Part shown: positions 56,815 to 64,000 of the stretch, in pieces
Layout: every line of letters starts with the position of its first letter
How positions within the stretch are numbered: position 1 is the stretch's first letter
The notes under the pieces: generated by a model
Told to the model about the DNA's origin: nothing
Seen by the model: the letters and a program-made list of their open reading frames with translations, nothing else
Database searches by the model: none
Translations under genes and position numbers: made by a program
Source: Variovorax saccharolyticus
Lineage (GTDB): Bacteria; Pseudomonadota; Gammaproteobacteria; Burkholderiales; Burkholderiaceae_C
NCBI RefSeq assembly: GCF_030316765.1
Contig: NZ_JASZYT010000004.1
Span: forward strand, 310,001 to 374,000
DNA length: 64,000 nt
Direction: 5' to 3'

Positions 56815-57126
56815 ATGGGATCGCCCATCACCATCAGCATTCCACATCAACTCGGCCGCGCCGAGGCGCGACGTCGCATCGAGGGCGGCTTCGCGAAGAT
56901 CGTCGACCTGCTGCCTGGCAGCAGCGGATCCGCCAACCAGCACTGGGACGGTGATCGGCTCATCTTCACCGTCGCGGCGCTGGGTCAGACGGTCTCCGGC
57001 GTCATCCAGGTCCTCGACACCACGGTGGCGATGGAAATTGAGCTGCCCGGTGTCCTACGCGTCGTCGCCAGTGGCCTCAAGGAAAGGCTGCAAAAAATGG
57101 GACGACTGCTACTTGAAAAAAGGTAG
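56815..57126 (+). CDS. Polyhydroxyalkanoate-system (PHA granule region) family protein
   Basis: About 103 residues. ITISIPHQLGRAEARRRIEGGFAKI opens the domain and DRLIFTVAALGQTVSGVIQVLDTTVAMEIELP continues it, ending LKERLQKMGRLLLEK. This matches the small PHA_gran_rgn family found near polyhydroxyalkanoate genes; its function is not settled. No pha genes are next to it. The ATG at 56815 is chosen because the conserved part begins there. Confidence 0.78.
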   Translation: MGSPITISIPHQLGRAEARRRIEGGFAKIVDLLPGSSGSANQHWDGDRLIFTVAALGQTVSGVIQVLDTTVAMEIELPGVLRVVASGLKERLQKMGRLLLEKR

Positions 57127-57199
57127 CGCGGTCCTTCGTCGGGCTTGCGCCGCCCTGGCTCGAAGCGGGAGACTTCGGTGTCGCAGCAAAGGAGTCACC

Positions 57200-58222
57200 A
57201 TGACGCAGTCCCACGACCTCTCATCCACCATCGAGGCCCTTGTTCGCCCGGGGAAGGGCATCCTTGCCGCCGACGAGAGCGGCCCGACGATCGCCAAGCG
57301 CTTCACGGCGATCGGTGTGGAATCAACGCCCGAGAACCGGCGTGCGTACCGCAGCCTGCTGTTATCGACACCTGGGCTGGGCGAGTTCGTCAGTGGCGTC
57401 ATCCTGTACGAGGAGACGCTCGGGCAGTGCACGGAGGACGGCGAGCCGTTGCCGGCACTGGCCGCGCGGCAGGGCATCGTGCCGGGCATCAAGGTCGATA
57501 CCGGCAAGGGTCCGCTGGCGCTCGCACCGGGTGACGAGATCACCCAGGGGCTCGACGGGCTTCCTGCGCGCCTTCGGGCTTATGTGAAGCTGGGCGCGCG
57601 ATTCGCGAAATGGCGTGCGGTCTACAACGTTTCCGACAGCTTGCCGAGCCGGGCGGCGGTCGAGGCCAATGCGGAATCGCTCGCCCGCTACGCAGCGATC
57701 TGCCAGACCGAGGGCGTGGTGCCGATCGTCGAGCCGGAGGTCCTGATCGACGGCGACCACAGCCAGGCGCGCTGTGCCGCGGTCACGCAGGAGGTGCTGC
57801 TCGAGGTGTTTCGCGCCTTGCATCGCCATCGCGTGGCGCTCGAGCACATGTTGCTCAAGCCCAGCATGGTGGTGCCGGGAAAGGCGCATGTGCGGCAAGC
57901 GGGACCAGGGGACGTGGCCGACGAAACCCTGCGCGTGCTGCGCCGGACGGTGCCCGCGGCGGTGCCGGGCATCGTCTTTCTCTCCGGAGGTCAGTCACCC
58001 GTCGAAGCGACGGTCAACCTCGATGCGCTCAATCGCCTGGCGCCGCAACCGTGGCGACTGAGCTTTTCCTATGGGCGAGCGCTTCAGGATCCCGTGCTGC
58101 AGGCATGGCGAGGGCAGCCCGACCAGGTCCAGGCGGCGCAGGCAGCGTTGCTCAAGCGAGCCCGACTGAACGCGCTGGCAAGCCTGGGCCGCTACGACGC
58201 GGAGCAGGAGAACTCCCCATAG
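57200..58222 (+). CDS. Fructose-bisphosphate aldolase class I
   Basis: 340 residues, matching animal/plant-type class I aldolases. The opening KGILAADESGPTIAKRF parallels the eukaryotic ADESTGSIAKR. FVSGVILYEETL, the KWR triplet (ARFAKWRAVY) and the Schiff-base lysine in HMLLKPSMVVPG are present, followed by GIVFLSGGQSPVEAT and the LSFSYGRALQ strand. It cleaves fructose-1,6-bisphosphate without metal. GGAG lies 5 bp before the ATG. Many betaproteobacteria rely on class II enzyme, so this may be an additional copy. Confidence 0.95.
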   Translation: MTQSHDLSSTIEALVRPGKGILAADESGPTIAKRFTAIGVESTPENRRAYRSLLLSTPGLGEFVSGVILYEETLGQCTEDGEPLPALAARQGIVPGIKVDTGKGPLALAPGDEITQGLDGLPARLRAYVKLGARFAKWRAVYNVSDSLPSRAAVEANAESLARYAAICQTEGVVPIVEPEVLIDGDHSQARCAAVTQEVLLEVFRALHRHRVALEHMLLKPSMVVPGKAHVRQAGPGDVADETLRVLRRTVPAAVPGIVFLSGGQSPVEATVNLDALNRLAPQPWRLSFSYGRALQDPVLQAWRGQPDQVQAAQAALLKRARLNALASLGRYDAEQENSP

Positions 58223-58300
58223 GCGTCTTGTCCAAGGGAATCGTGGCGGTATCGGGCAACGGTCGGCACCCATCCCCCGGCAGCTTCAGATCGAACCGAG

Positions 58301-59356
58301 ATGCTGTCCCACAGGGCACGGGCGATGCGGCGGGGCAGAATCGATCGCCGTCCATCTGCTGCTCACGCTGTGTTTGAACCCTATCGTTGGCCATTCCCCA
58401 GGCCGCGCCGGCTTGCTGTCCGGCGCGTGGCCCCGTTCCTGGCTGCGGCATGGACCGCCGTTGCGGCTGACGGCTCCGCCCAGACCTTGAGCGACCCGAT
58501 TCGCAGCCGCATCGAAGGCGCTCGCCTGGGCACGGGCTACGCCCAGATCATCAATCTCTCGGCCTCTCCGGACCTCAGCGCCGCGAACTACACGGTACGC
58601 GGTGCCGAGTCCGACCTGTCCCTCGACGTTTTCAGGATCCCGTACCAGGCCCATTGGTTTGCCCTGTCGCCGGGCTCGGATGTCTACTGGCGGCTTTCGG
58701 CGGGCTACCTGCGGATGAAGCAGTTCCTGCCGACCTCGGATGCGGGAGTGGATTCGAGATGGAGCGCCGCCAGCGCGACCGCGGGGATGCTCGCGACTCT
58801 GTCGCTGGGGCAAGGATTCACGCTCGAGCCGGCGCTGGACCTCGGCATTGCCCGCCTTGAAAACAAGTCCGACTACCTGGGCGCCGCAGCCGCGTTGCGC
58901 CCGGCACTGGACAGGCTGCTTTTCAACTGGCAGACCGATGCTTGGATCGCAACGCCCAGCATCGGGCTTGGATGGCGCCAGTCGGAGGAGGGCCGACGCT
59001 TGACCCTGCGAGCGCATGTCGCGCGTTCCTGGATCAAGAGCTTCGACGCAACCGATCGGGTCCAGGAGTTCTCGGAAGGCGCCAACATTTATTCGATGCG
59101 AGCGGAATACGCGCGGCCGAGCGGCGTGCGAGTCTTCGATCGTCCCCTGGACTGGGTCGTCTACTCCAGCTATGCCGGATTCTTCGGCGCCAACAAGGAT
59201 GCGCTTGGATTCGATTCGGTCGGCGAGATTGGCGTGGGGTTCGAGTCGCCGCTGGCGGCGGGTCCATGGCCGGCCAGGCAACTGCGCGTCACTGCAGGCT
59301 ACTTCGGAGGTCCGGGGGTGAGGGGGTGGAACATCGGCATGACCTTTGGCTACTGA
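58301..59356 (+). CDS. Outer-membrane beta-barrel protein, solitary autotransporter-barrel type
   Basis: Up to 351 residues; the start is uncertain because the first 40 residues are Arg/Pro-rich and the export signal (VAPFLAAAWTAVAADGSAQ) begins near residue 43. The mature part alternates as amphipathic strands (YWRLSAGYLRMKQFLP, FTLEPALDLGIARLENK, DWVVYSSYAGFFG) and ends GWNIGMTFGY with terminal Tyr, typical of outer-membrane barrels. It fits the solitary outer-membrane autotransporter barrel family. No passenger is present; the role is unknown. Confidence 0.75.
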   Translation: MLSHRARAMRRGRIDRRPSAAHAVFEPYRWPFPRPRRLAVRRVAPFLAAAWTAVAADGSAQTLSDPIRSRIEGARLGTGYAQIINLSASPDLSAANYTVRGAESDLSLDVFRIPYQAHWFALSPGSDVYWRLSAGYLRMKQFLPTSDAGVDSRWSAASATAGMLATLSLGQGFTLEPALDLGIARLENKSDYLGAAAALRPALDRLLFNWQTDAWIATPSIGLGWRQSEEGRRLTLRAHVARSWIKSFDATDRVQEFSEGANIYSMRAEYARPSGVRVFDRPLDWVVYSSYAGFFGANKDALGFDSVGEIGVGFESPLAAGPWPARQLRVTAGYFGGPGVRGWNIGMTFGY

Positions 59357-59379
59357 ACCAGAAGCACCCGATGAAGTGG

Positions 59380-60399
59380 CTATTTCTCGACCTGCAGTTC
59401 GCGCCGCAGCGCCGACGGCGACTTGCCGAACCAGCGCCGGTAGGATCTTGTCATTGCCGACTGTTCTGAAAAGCCAAGGATGTCTGCCAACTGGCCGAGC
59501 GGCATTTCCGTCTCCCGGAGGTAATGCAATGCAGCTTCCTTCAACGTTTCCTCGCGAATCATCTCGAACGTGTTGCCTTCCGCCGCCAGATGGCGCTGGA
59601 GTGTGCGCGGATGGAGCGCAAGCAATGCGGCCACGTCGTTCTTGCTGCCCTGCGGCGTTCCGAGTGTGTGCTGCAACGCCAGGCGAACGCGAGAGCTGAC
59701 GCTTTCGCCCGGCACGCGGAAGTGCCTTGCGAGGTAGTCTTCGGTGATCTTGCGCAACGCATGGTTGGCGCCTCGCAGGTCGGCGCTCAACGTCCCTTGG
59801 CTGACGTGCAACGCGGCGAACGGTTGTTCCATGAAAACAGGCGCGCCAAAGAAGCGCTGGTACACCGCGAGCGGCGCTACCGGCTTGTGCGGCAGCGTGA
59901 CCGCTCGAAGTTCGTATTGCTCGGCCGCAAGCAGTCTGGTGATGTTGTGAAGATCGGCCAGGCAGAGATCAATCGTCTGCTTGTGCGAGGGCATCCTGTC
60001 GAGTCGGACCTCCGCCGTCATTTCCGATGCGCCTTCGATCAGCGAACTCTTCTCGTGAACACTCAGGACAAGGCCGGGGCTGTGAATGAACAAGTTGCGC
60101 GCCGTGTAGTCCCATGCCTCCCGGACGGTGGGGGCGTTCTGCAGAGCAATGCTCAACGGACCGAGCACTCTGATGTCCTGGACCTGTGCCAGGCGCAGTC
60201 CGAAATCCGCGCAGCCGGTCTCTTGGGCACTCGCTTCGAGCAGATGGATGCAGGAGCGTAGCGACAGCAATGCATCGTCGTCAGTCAACGAACCAGCCGG
60301 GATGCGATAGCGCCGCAGCAGAGGCATTGGTTCAACACCCAGGCTGTGCATAAGGGTCGCATACCCCTGCAGGGCGCTCGATCGAACCATGGCGGTCAT
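59380..60399 (-). CDS. AraC-family regulator with N-terminal arabinose-binding-type domain (VirS-like)
   Basis: 339 residues. Residues 1-190 form the AraC_arabinose_bd domain of this subgroup (GYATLMHSLGVEPMPLLRRYRIP; GLRLAQVQDIRVLGPLSIALQNAPTVREAW). The C-terminal 100 residues hold two helix-turn-helix motifs (LALHPRTLQRHLAAEGNTFEMIREE; LGQLADILGFSEQSAMTRSYRRWFGKSPSALR). It is divergent from the Baeyer-Villiger monooxygenase gene. Two 17-bp direct repeats lie in the 99-bp gap. It very probably controls that operon. Confidence 0.92.
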   Translation of the reverse strand: MTAMVRSSALQGYATLMHSLGVEPMPLLRRYRIPAGSLTDDDALLSLRSCIHLLEASAQETGCADFGLRLAQVQDIRVLGPLSIALQNAPTVREAWDYTARNLFIHSPGLVLSVHEKSSLIEGASEMTAEVRLDRMPSHKQTIDLCLADLHNITRLLAAEQYELRAVTLPHKPVAPLAVYQRFFGAPVFMEQPFAALHVSQGTLSADLRGANHALRKITEDYLARHFRVPGESVSSRVRLALQHTLGTPQGSKNDVAALLALHPRTLQRHLAAEGNTFEMIREETLKEAALHYLRETEMPLGQLADILGFSEQSAMTRSYRRWFGKSPSALRRELQVEK

Positions 60400-60435
60400 G
60401 TCTCGAAATGTCAAATAAATGTCTCGGGGTGTCAA
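60398..60435. promoter_or_regulatory. Direct repeats in the AraC / monooxygenase divergent promoter
   Basis: ATGTCTCGAAATGTCAA (60398-60414) and ATGTCTCGGGGTGTCAA (60419-60435) match at 14 of 17 positions and are 21 bp apart, two helical turns. This is the arrangement expected for an AraC-type dimer site. The first copy overlaps the araC ATG. Confidence 0.6.
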
Positions 60436-60498
60436 GCAGGCTGATGTCCCGCTCTGGATACTCCTGCTCCACCGCATCAACCCACCAGAGGTTTCGAC

Positions 60499-61986
60499 AT
60501 GGAGACAGACTACGACGTGCTGGTCATCGGGGCCGGCCTGTCCGGTATCAGCATGGCCTGCCATCTGCAGATGGAGTGCCCAGGCAAACGGGTGGGCATC
60601 CTGGAGCGGCGAAAGGCCATCGGCGGCACCTGGGACTTGTTCCGCTATCCAGGCATTCGCTCCGACTCGGACATGTTCACCTTCGGCTACAAGTTTCGGC
60701 CGTGGCATGACTTGAAGGTGCTTGCGGATGGCCCGTCGATCCGGCGCTACGTGACCGATACGGCGCACGAACACGGGATCGACAAGAAGATCCTTTTTGG
60801 CATCAAGACGACGGAGGCGTCATGGTCGAGCGAGCACGCGCGCTGGACCGTTACAGCGGTCGATGAAGAAAGCGGTGAGCCGCATACCTTCACCTGCAAC
60901 TATCTGGTGAGCTGCACCGGCTACTACAACCACGATGAAGGCTACCTGCCCGTCTTTCCGGGAGTGGAACGATTCAAGGGACAGTGCATTCATCCCCAGA
61001 AGTGGCCCGAGGGCCTGGACTACGGCGGCAAGCGCGTCATCGTGATCGGCAGCGGCGCCACAGCCGTCACGCTGGTGCCGTCCATGGCGTCGGAAACCGC
61101 GCACATCACCATGCTGCAGCGCTCGCCGAGCTACGTGTTCTCGGTGCCGGCCTACGATTCGATCTCTGCCGTGTTGAAGCGGGTTCTGCCCGACCGCTGG
61201 GTCTTTGCCATAGCCCGCAAGCGCAACCTGTTCCTGCAGCGGGCGATCTACAAGCTCTCGAAGCGCTGGCCCGACCAGATGCGGTCCTTCCTGCTTTCCG
61301 GCGTGAGGAAGCACCTGGGCAAGGACTTCGACATGAGCCACTTCTCGCCCCGCTACAAGCCGTGGGACGAACGCCTGTGTGCGGTGCCCGATGCCGATCT
61401 GTTCAAGGCGATCCGCGATGGCAAGGCTTCGATCGTCACCGAGCACATCGACACCTTCACCGAGAACGGCATCCGCCTGAAATCCGGCAGGGAACTGCAA
61501 GCCGACATCATCATCACCGCGACGGGCCTGCAGTTGCAGTCCTTCGGCGGCATGGAGCTGCGCGTGGATGGCCGCCAGCGCGCCGTGAACGAATTGATGA
61601 CCTACAAGGGAGTGATGCTGCAAGACGTGCCCAACATGGCATGGCTCTTCGGCTACATCAACGCGCCCTGGACACTCAAGGTCGACATGGCCGCGAGCTA
61701 CTTCTGCCGTTTGCTCAACCACATGGATCGCAAGGGGGTCGACGTCGTGACGGCGCGCGCGCCAGCAAGGGAAATGCTGGACGAGACGATCGTCGCGTCG
61801 CTGCAGTCGGGGTACGCCAAACGCGGCGAGGCGATGGTGCCGCGCCAGGGACGGGCGCTGCCGTGGCGCGTGTTGCACAACCCCGAGAAGGATCACGTGA
61901 TGCTGATGAAAGACCCGGTGGAAGATGCCGCACTCGAGTTTCGCGGCGGATCGCCGAGCCGGCCGATGCACCCCGCAGCGGCCTGA
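60499..61986 (+). CDS. Flavin-containing Baeyer-Villiger-type monooxygenase (MymA/EthA-like)
   Basis: 495 residues. The FAD fold is VLVIGAGLSGISMACHLQ, followed by ERRKAIGGTWDLFRYPGIRSDSDMFTFGY. The Baeyer-Villiger fingerprint FKGQCIHPQKWP is near residue 160, and the NADPH fold is VIVIGSGATAVTLVPSM. The enzyme inserts oxygen next to a carbonyl or oxidises sulfur or nitrogen. It starts an operon with an alpha/beta hydrolase and an SDR, as in mycobacterial mymA. The ketone or other substrate is not known. Confidence 0.93.
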   Translation: METDYDVLVIGAGLSGISMACHLQMECPGKRVGILERRKAIGGTWDLFRYPGIRSDSDMFTFGYKFRPWHDLKVLADGPSIRRYVTDTAHEHGIDKKILFGIKTTEASWSSEHARWTVTAVDEESGEPHTFTCNYLVSCTGYYNHDEGYLPVFPGVERFKGQCIHPQKWPEGLDYGGKRVIVIGSGATAVTLVPSMASETAHITMLQRSPSYVFSVPAYDSISAVLKRVLPDRWVFAIARKRNLFLQRAIYKLSKRWPDQMRSFLLSGVRKHLGKDFDMSHFSPRYKPWDERLCAVPDADLFKAIRDGKASIVTEHIDTFTENGIRLKSGRELQADIIITATGLQLQSFGGMELRVDGRQRAVNELMTYKGVMLQDVPNMAWLFGYINAPWTLKVDMAASYFCRLLNHMDRKGVDVVTARAPAREMLDETIVASLQSGYAKRGEAMVPRQGRALPWRVLHNPEKDHVMLMKDPVEDAALEFRGGSPSRPMHPAAA

Positions 61987-61997
61987 GGCCGGCGTTC

Positions 61998-62879
61998 ATG
62001 AAATCGATCGAGTCTTCGTTTGCAAGCCAGGGCCTTCGCTGCGCAGGCACGCTCCTGATGCCTGCCCAGGGCGAGCGTCCGCCGGTCATCGTGATGGCGC
62101 ATGGTTTTGCCGGCGTCCGCGCGATGCTGCTGCCACATGCCGAACGTTTCGTTGAAGCGGGTTATGCCGTCTTTCTCTTCGACTACCGCAATTTTGGCGA
62201 CAGCGAAGGCCAACCACGTCACTGGGTGGATCCTGCCCGGCACTTGGCGGACTGGGAGGCCGCCATCCGCCACGTCAGGAACTTGGACGGCCTCGACACT
62301 GGACGCATGGTGCTTTGGGGCACATCGCTTTCCGGCGGCCACGTCGTGTGCATGGCCGCGGGCGGGCAACCGGTCGCGGCAGTCATCGCCGGGCATCCGC
62401 TGATGAGTGGTTGGGCCGCGATCGCCGCCATGCGGCCGTTGGCGATTCTGCGGCTGACTCTCACGGGCCTGCGGGATGTCATCGGCAGCCTGGTCGGCAA
62501 GCCGCACTACTTGCCAGTGGTGGGTCGGCCTGGCGAACACGCCGCCCTGTCCGGTGCCGAAGCCTGGGCCGGCATGGAGAGACTGAAAGCGATCGCCAAC
62601 GTGCAATGGGAGAACAAGGTGCTGGGGCGCGTGCTGCTGAAGATTCCCCACTACAACCCGATCCGGGTCGCACACAAGGTGCGGGTGCCCACGCTCGTGA
62701 TCGCCGGGTCGAACGACACCATCGTGTCGGCGGTGGTGGCGCGGAAGGCTTCGCGTCGCATGCGGCACGGCGAGTTCACGCTGCACGCATCCGATCACTT
62801 CCAGCCGTACTACGGCGACTACCTTGATGAAAACGTCAAGGTGCAACTCGCATTCCTCCACAAGCACGTACCCCTCTGA
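61998..62879 (+). CDS. Alpha/beta-hydrolase (LipR-like position in the operon)
   Basis: 293 residues. VIVMAHGFAGVRAMLL is the oxyanion strand, FDYRNFGDSEG the following loop, GTSLSGGH the nucleophile elbow (Ser near residue 106), VPTLVIAGSNDTIV the acid, and HASDHFQPYYGDYL the histidine. It would hydrolyse esters made by the upstream monooxygenase. The ATG at 61998 lies 11 bp after the monooxygenase stop. The family call is firm; the partner substrate is inferred from the operon. Confidence 0.9.
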   Translation: MKSIESSFASQGLRCAGTLLMPAQGERPPVIVMAHGFAGVRAMLLPHAERFVEAGYAVFLFDYRNFGDSEGQPRHWVDPARHLADWEAAIRHVRNLDGLDTGRMVLWGTSLSGGHVVCMAAGGQPVAAVIAGHPLMSGWAAIAAMRPLAILRLTLTGLRDVIGSLVGKPHYLPVVGRPGEHAALSGAEAWAGMERLKAIANVQWENKVLGRVLLKIPHYNPIRVAHKVRVPTLVIAGSNDTIVSAVVARKASRRMRHGEFTLHASDHFQPYYGDYLDENVKVQLAFLHKHVPL

Positions 62880-62913
62880 GCACGGTCCTGCTGCCAATCA
62901 AAGGATTTCCCTC

Positions 62914-63717
62914 GTGAACCACTCTTTCAAGGACAAAGTCGCCGTCGTCACCGGTGCCGGCTCGGGCATCGGCCGTGCGTTGGCGCTGCAACTGGGCGCG
63001 GCAGGCGCGCGCCTGGCGCTGTCGGACATCGGCGCTTCAGGACTGACCCAGACCATGCGGCAACTGCCGGCAGGCACCGAGTCTCGCGGCTACGCGCTGG
63101 ACGTCTCTTCGCGCGAAGCGGTCTTCAACCACGCCGAGGACGTCGAGCGAGACTTCGGCACCACCCACTTCGTTTTCAACAACGCCGGTGCGACGATGAT
63201 CGGCACCTTCGAGCACACCGAGATCGACGAGATCGAGTGGCAACTCGGCATCAACCTTTGGGGAGTGATCTACGGCAGCAAGGCGTTTCTGCCGATGATG
63301 CTGGCGCAGCGCGAAGGCTGCATCGTGAACGTATCGAGCGTTTTCGGCTTTGTCGGCTATCCCGCCCAGAGCGCCTACAACATCTCGAAGTTCGGCGTGC
63401 GCGGCCTGACCGAATGCCTCTGGCGCGAGCTCGAAGGCACTGGCGTGCGCGCGGTTTGCGTGCATCCTGGCGGCATCAAGACCAACATCGAACGGGCGGG
63501 TCGGCGCTGCAGGCTGGCCGGCGAGCAAGAGGCCCAGTTTTCGGCCTTGGGCGACAAGCTTCTCACGACGGCGCCCGAGGACTGCGCAGCCGCCATCCTC
63601 AAGGGCGTTCGCCTTGGCAAGAAGCGGGTGGTCACCGGCAACCAGGCGGCACCACTTTTCTGGCTGTCGAGGCTCATGCCGAACAGCTACCATAGCGTGG
63701 TCAAGCTGATCGCCTGA
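62914..63717 (+). CDS. Short-chain dehydrogenase/reductase (SDR)
   Basis: 267 residues. It has TGAGSGIGRALA (nucleotide site), FVFNNAGATMIG, NVSSVFGFVG and the catalytic YNISK, with a VHPGGIKTNIERAG loop and a membrane-proximal C-terminus. The GTG at 62914 has AAGGA at good distance. In the operon it could oxidise the alcohol released by the hydrolase. It matches the position of the SDR in the mycobacterial mymA cluster. Confidence 0.92.
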   Translation: MNHSFKDKVAVVTGAGSGIGRALALQLGAAGARLALSDIGASGLTQTMRQLPAGTESRGYALDVSSREAVFNHAEDVERDFGTTHFVFNNAGATMIGTFEHTEIDEIEWQLGINLWGVIYGSKAFLPMMLAQREGCIVNVSSVFGFVGYPAQSAYNISKFGVRGLTECLWRELEGTGVRAVCVHPGGIKTNIERAGRRCRLAGEQEAQFSALGDKLLTTAPEDCAAAILKGVRLGKKRVVTGNQAAPLFWLSRLMPNSYHSVVKLIA

Positions 63718-63734
63718 ACCACCGGACGGATACG

Positions 63735-64000
63735 ATGAACACGATCTCGACGGTGGCGTTGTACCCGCCCAGGGCAAGTGCACCGAAGCGCGTCCCGGTG
63801 CGCTACTTCGCGCTGCTCCTGGGCTTTCTGGAGGCGAGGGGGATGGACACGGCGCGGCTTCTGGAACTGGCAAGCGTGGAGGCCGGTCGCCTGGAGCTTT
63901 CGGATGCCACGCTGTTGCTGGCCGACACACGGGCCTTTCGTCGCCATACCGGCAAGACGCCGAGCGAGTATCAGCAGGACCTGATGCGGCACGAGGCAAC
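63735..64000 (+). pseudogene. AraC-family regulator with apparent internal deletion, running off the window
   Basis: The first 55 residues match the start of an arabinose-binding-type AraC protein (VPVRYFALLLGFLEARGMDTARLLELASVE). They are followed directly by LADTRAFRRHTGKTPSEYQQDL, which in AraC proteins is the very end of the DNA-binding domain. About 250 residues, including both helix-turn-helix motifs, are missing between them, and the frame stays open to base 64000. It could be a deletion derivative, a mis-assembly, or a chance likeness; the first is most likely. Confidence 0.6.

Overview
The window is GC-rich, gene-dense DNA from a Gram-negative bacterium. It is most likely a betaproteobacterium of the order Burkholderiales (Comamonadaceae/Sphaerotilaceae-like). 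The evidence is three Bug/TctC-type solute-binding modules, many LysR regulators beside catabolic operons, a Gram-negative porin and a TonB receptor, KdsA, a polyhydroxyalkanoate-system protein and a stand-alone SWIB protein. It reads as accessory or catabolic chromosome. I see no transposase, integrase, phage, plasmid-replication or CRISPR signature. The only RNA gene found is one tRNA-Leu(CAG).

Layout. 1-3.7 kb: end of a Bug protein, a frameshifted glutathione S-transferase, a fumarylacetoacetate-hydrolase-family enzyme and a MocR-type regulator. 3.9-5.9 kb: a VOC protein, tRNA-Leu and an S33 peptidase. 6.1-10.6 kb: a putative operon of DUF2817 peptidase, PuuD-like gamma-glutamyl hydrolase and an MHS-type transporter, with a divergent LysR gene and a perfect palindrome between them. 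10.7-12.4 kb: a flavoprotein and a small membrane protein. 12.6-23.9 kb: the most interesting region. Operon 1 encodes a hot-dog hydratase, a CaiB-type CoA-transferase, a CitE-like lyase, a fumarase/CMLE-superfamily lyase and a DctA carrier. Operon 2 encodes a Bug protein, a PrpF-Bug fusion and a porin. A LysR gene lies between them, and the same spaced operator-like element precedes both operons, which suggests one regulon for uptake and CoA-dependent cleavage of a small branched di- or tricarboxylate (itaconate/mesaconate/citramalate type).

24.2-34 kb: a CadC-like TPR regulator divergent from an exported amidohydrolase, a SWIB protein, a decayed and an intact PAP2/haloperoxidase copy, a DUF1254 protein and a homocysteine-methyltransferase-family enzyme. 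34.2-39.4 kb: HpcH/HpaI aldolase, FrnE-like DsbA protein, KdsA, an aldo/keto reductase and a LysR gene. 39.7-42.3 kb: NikR and a TonB receptor with a NikR-type operator just before it; the receptor frame is broken by one base. 43.4-48.8 kb: a phosphonate locus (phnD, phnC, phnE, Fe-dependent alcohol dehydrogenase, phnX, divergent LysR) in which phnD, phnC and the LysR gene each carry a small frameshift. 48.8-51.5 kb: a DUF2855-CBS reading frame and a LysR gene. 51.6-55.3 kb: an exported 5'-nucleotidase and an exported TPR/trypsin-like protein without the catalytic serine. 55.4-59.4 kb: an EamA transporter, a PHA-granule-type protein, class I aldolase and an outer-membrane beta-barrel. 59.4-64 kb: AraC regulator, Baeyer-Villiger monooxygenase, alpha/beta hydrolase, SDR, then an AraC gene with an apparent internal deletion. 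The order resembles the mycobacterial virS-mymA locus.

Several genes (GST, TonB receptor, phnC, phnD, a LysR gene) are interrupted by single small indels in G/C-rich runs. From sequence alone I cannot tell real decay from sequencing error.
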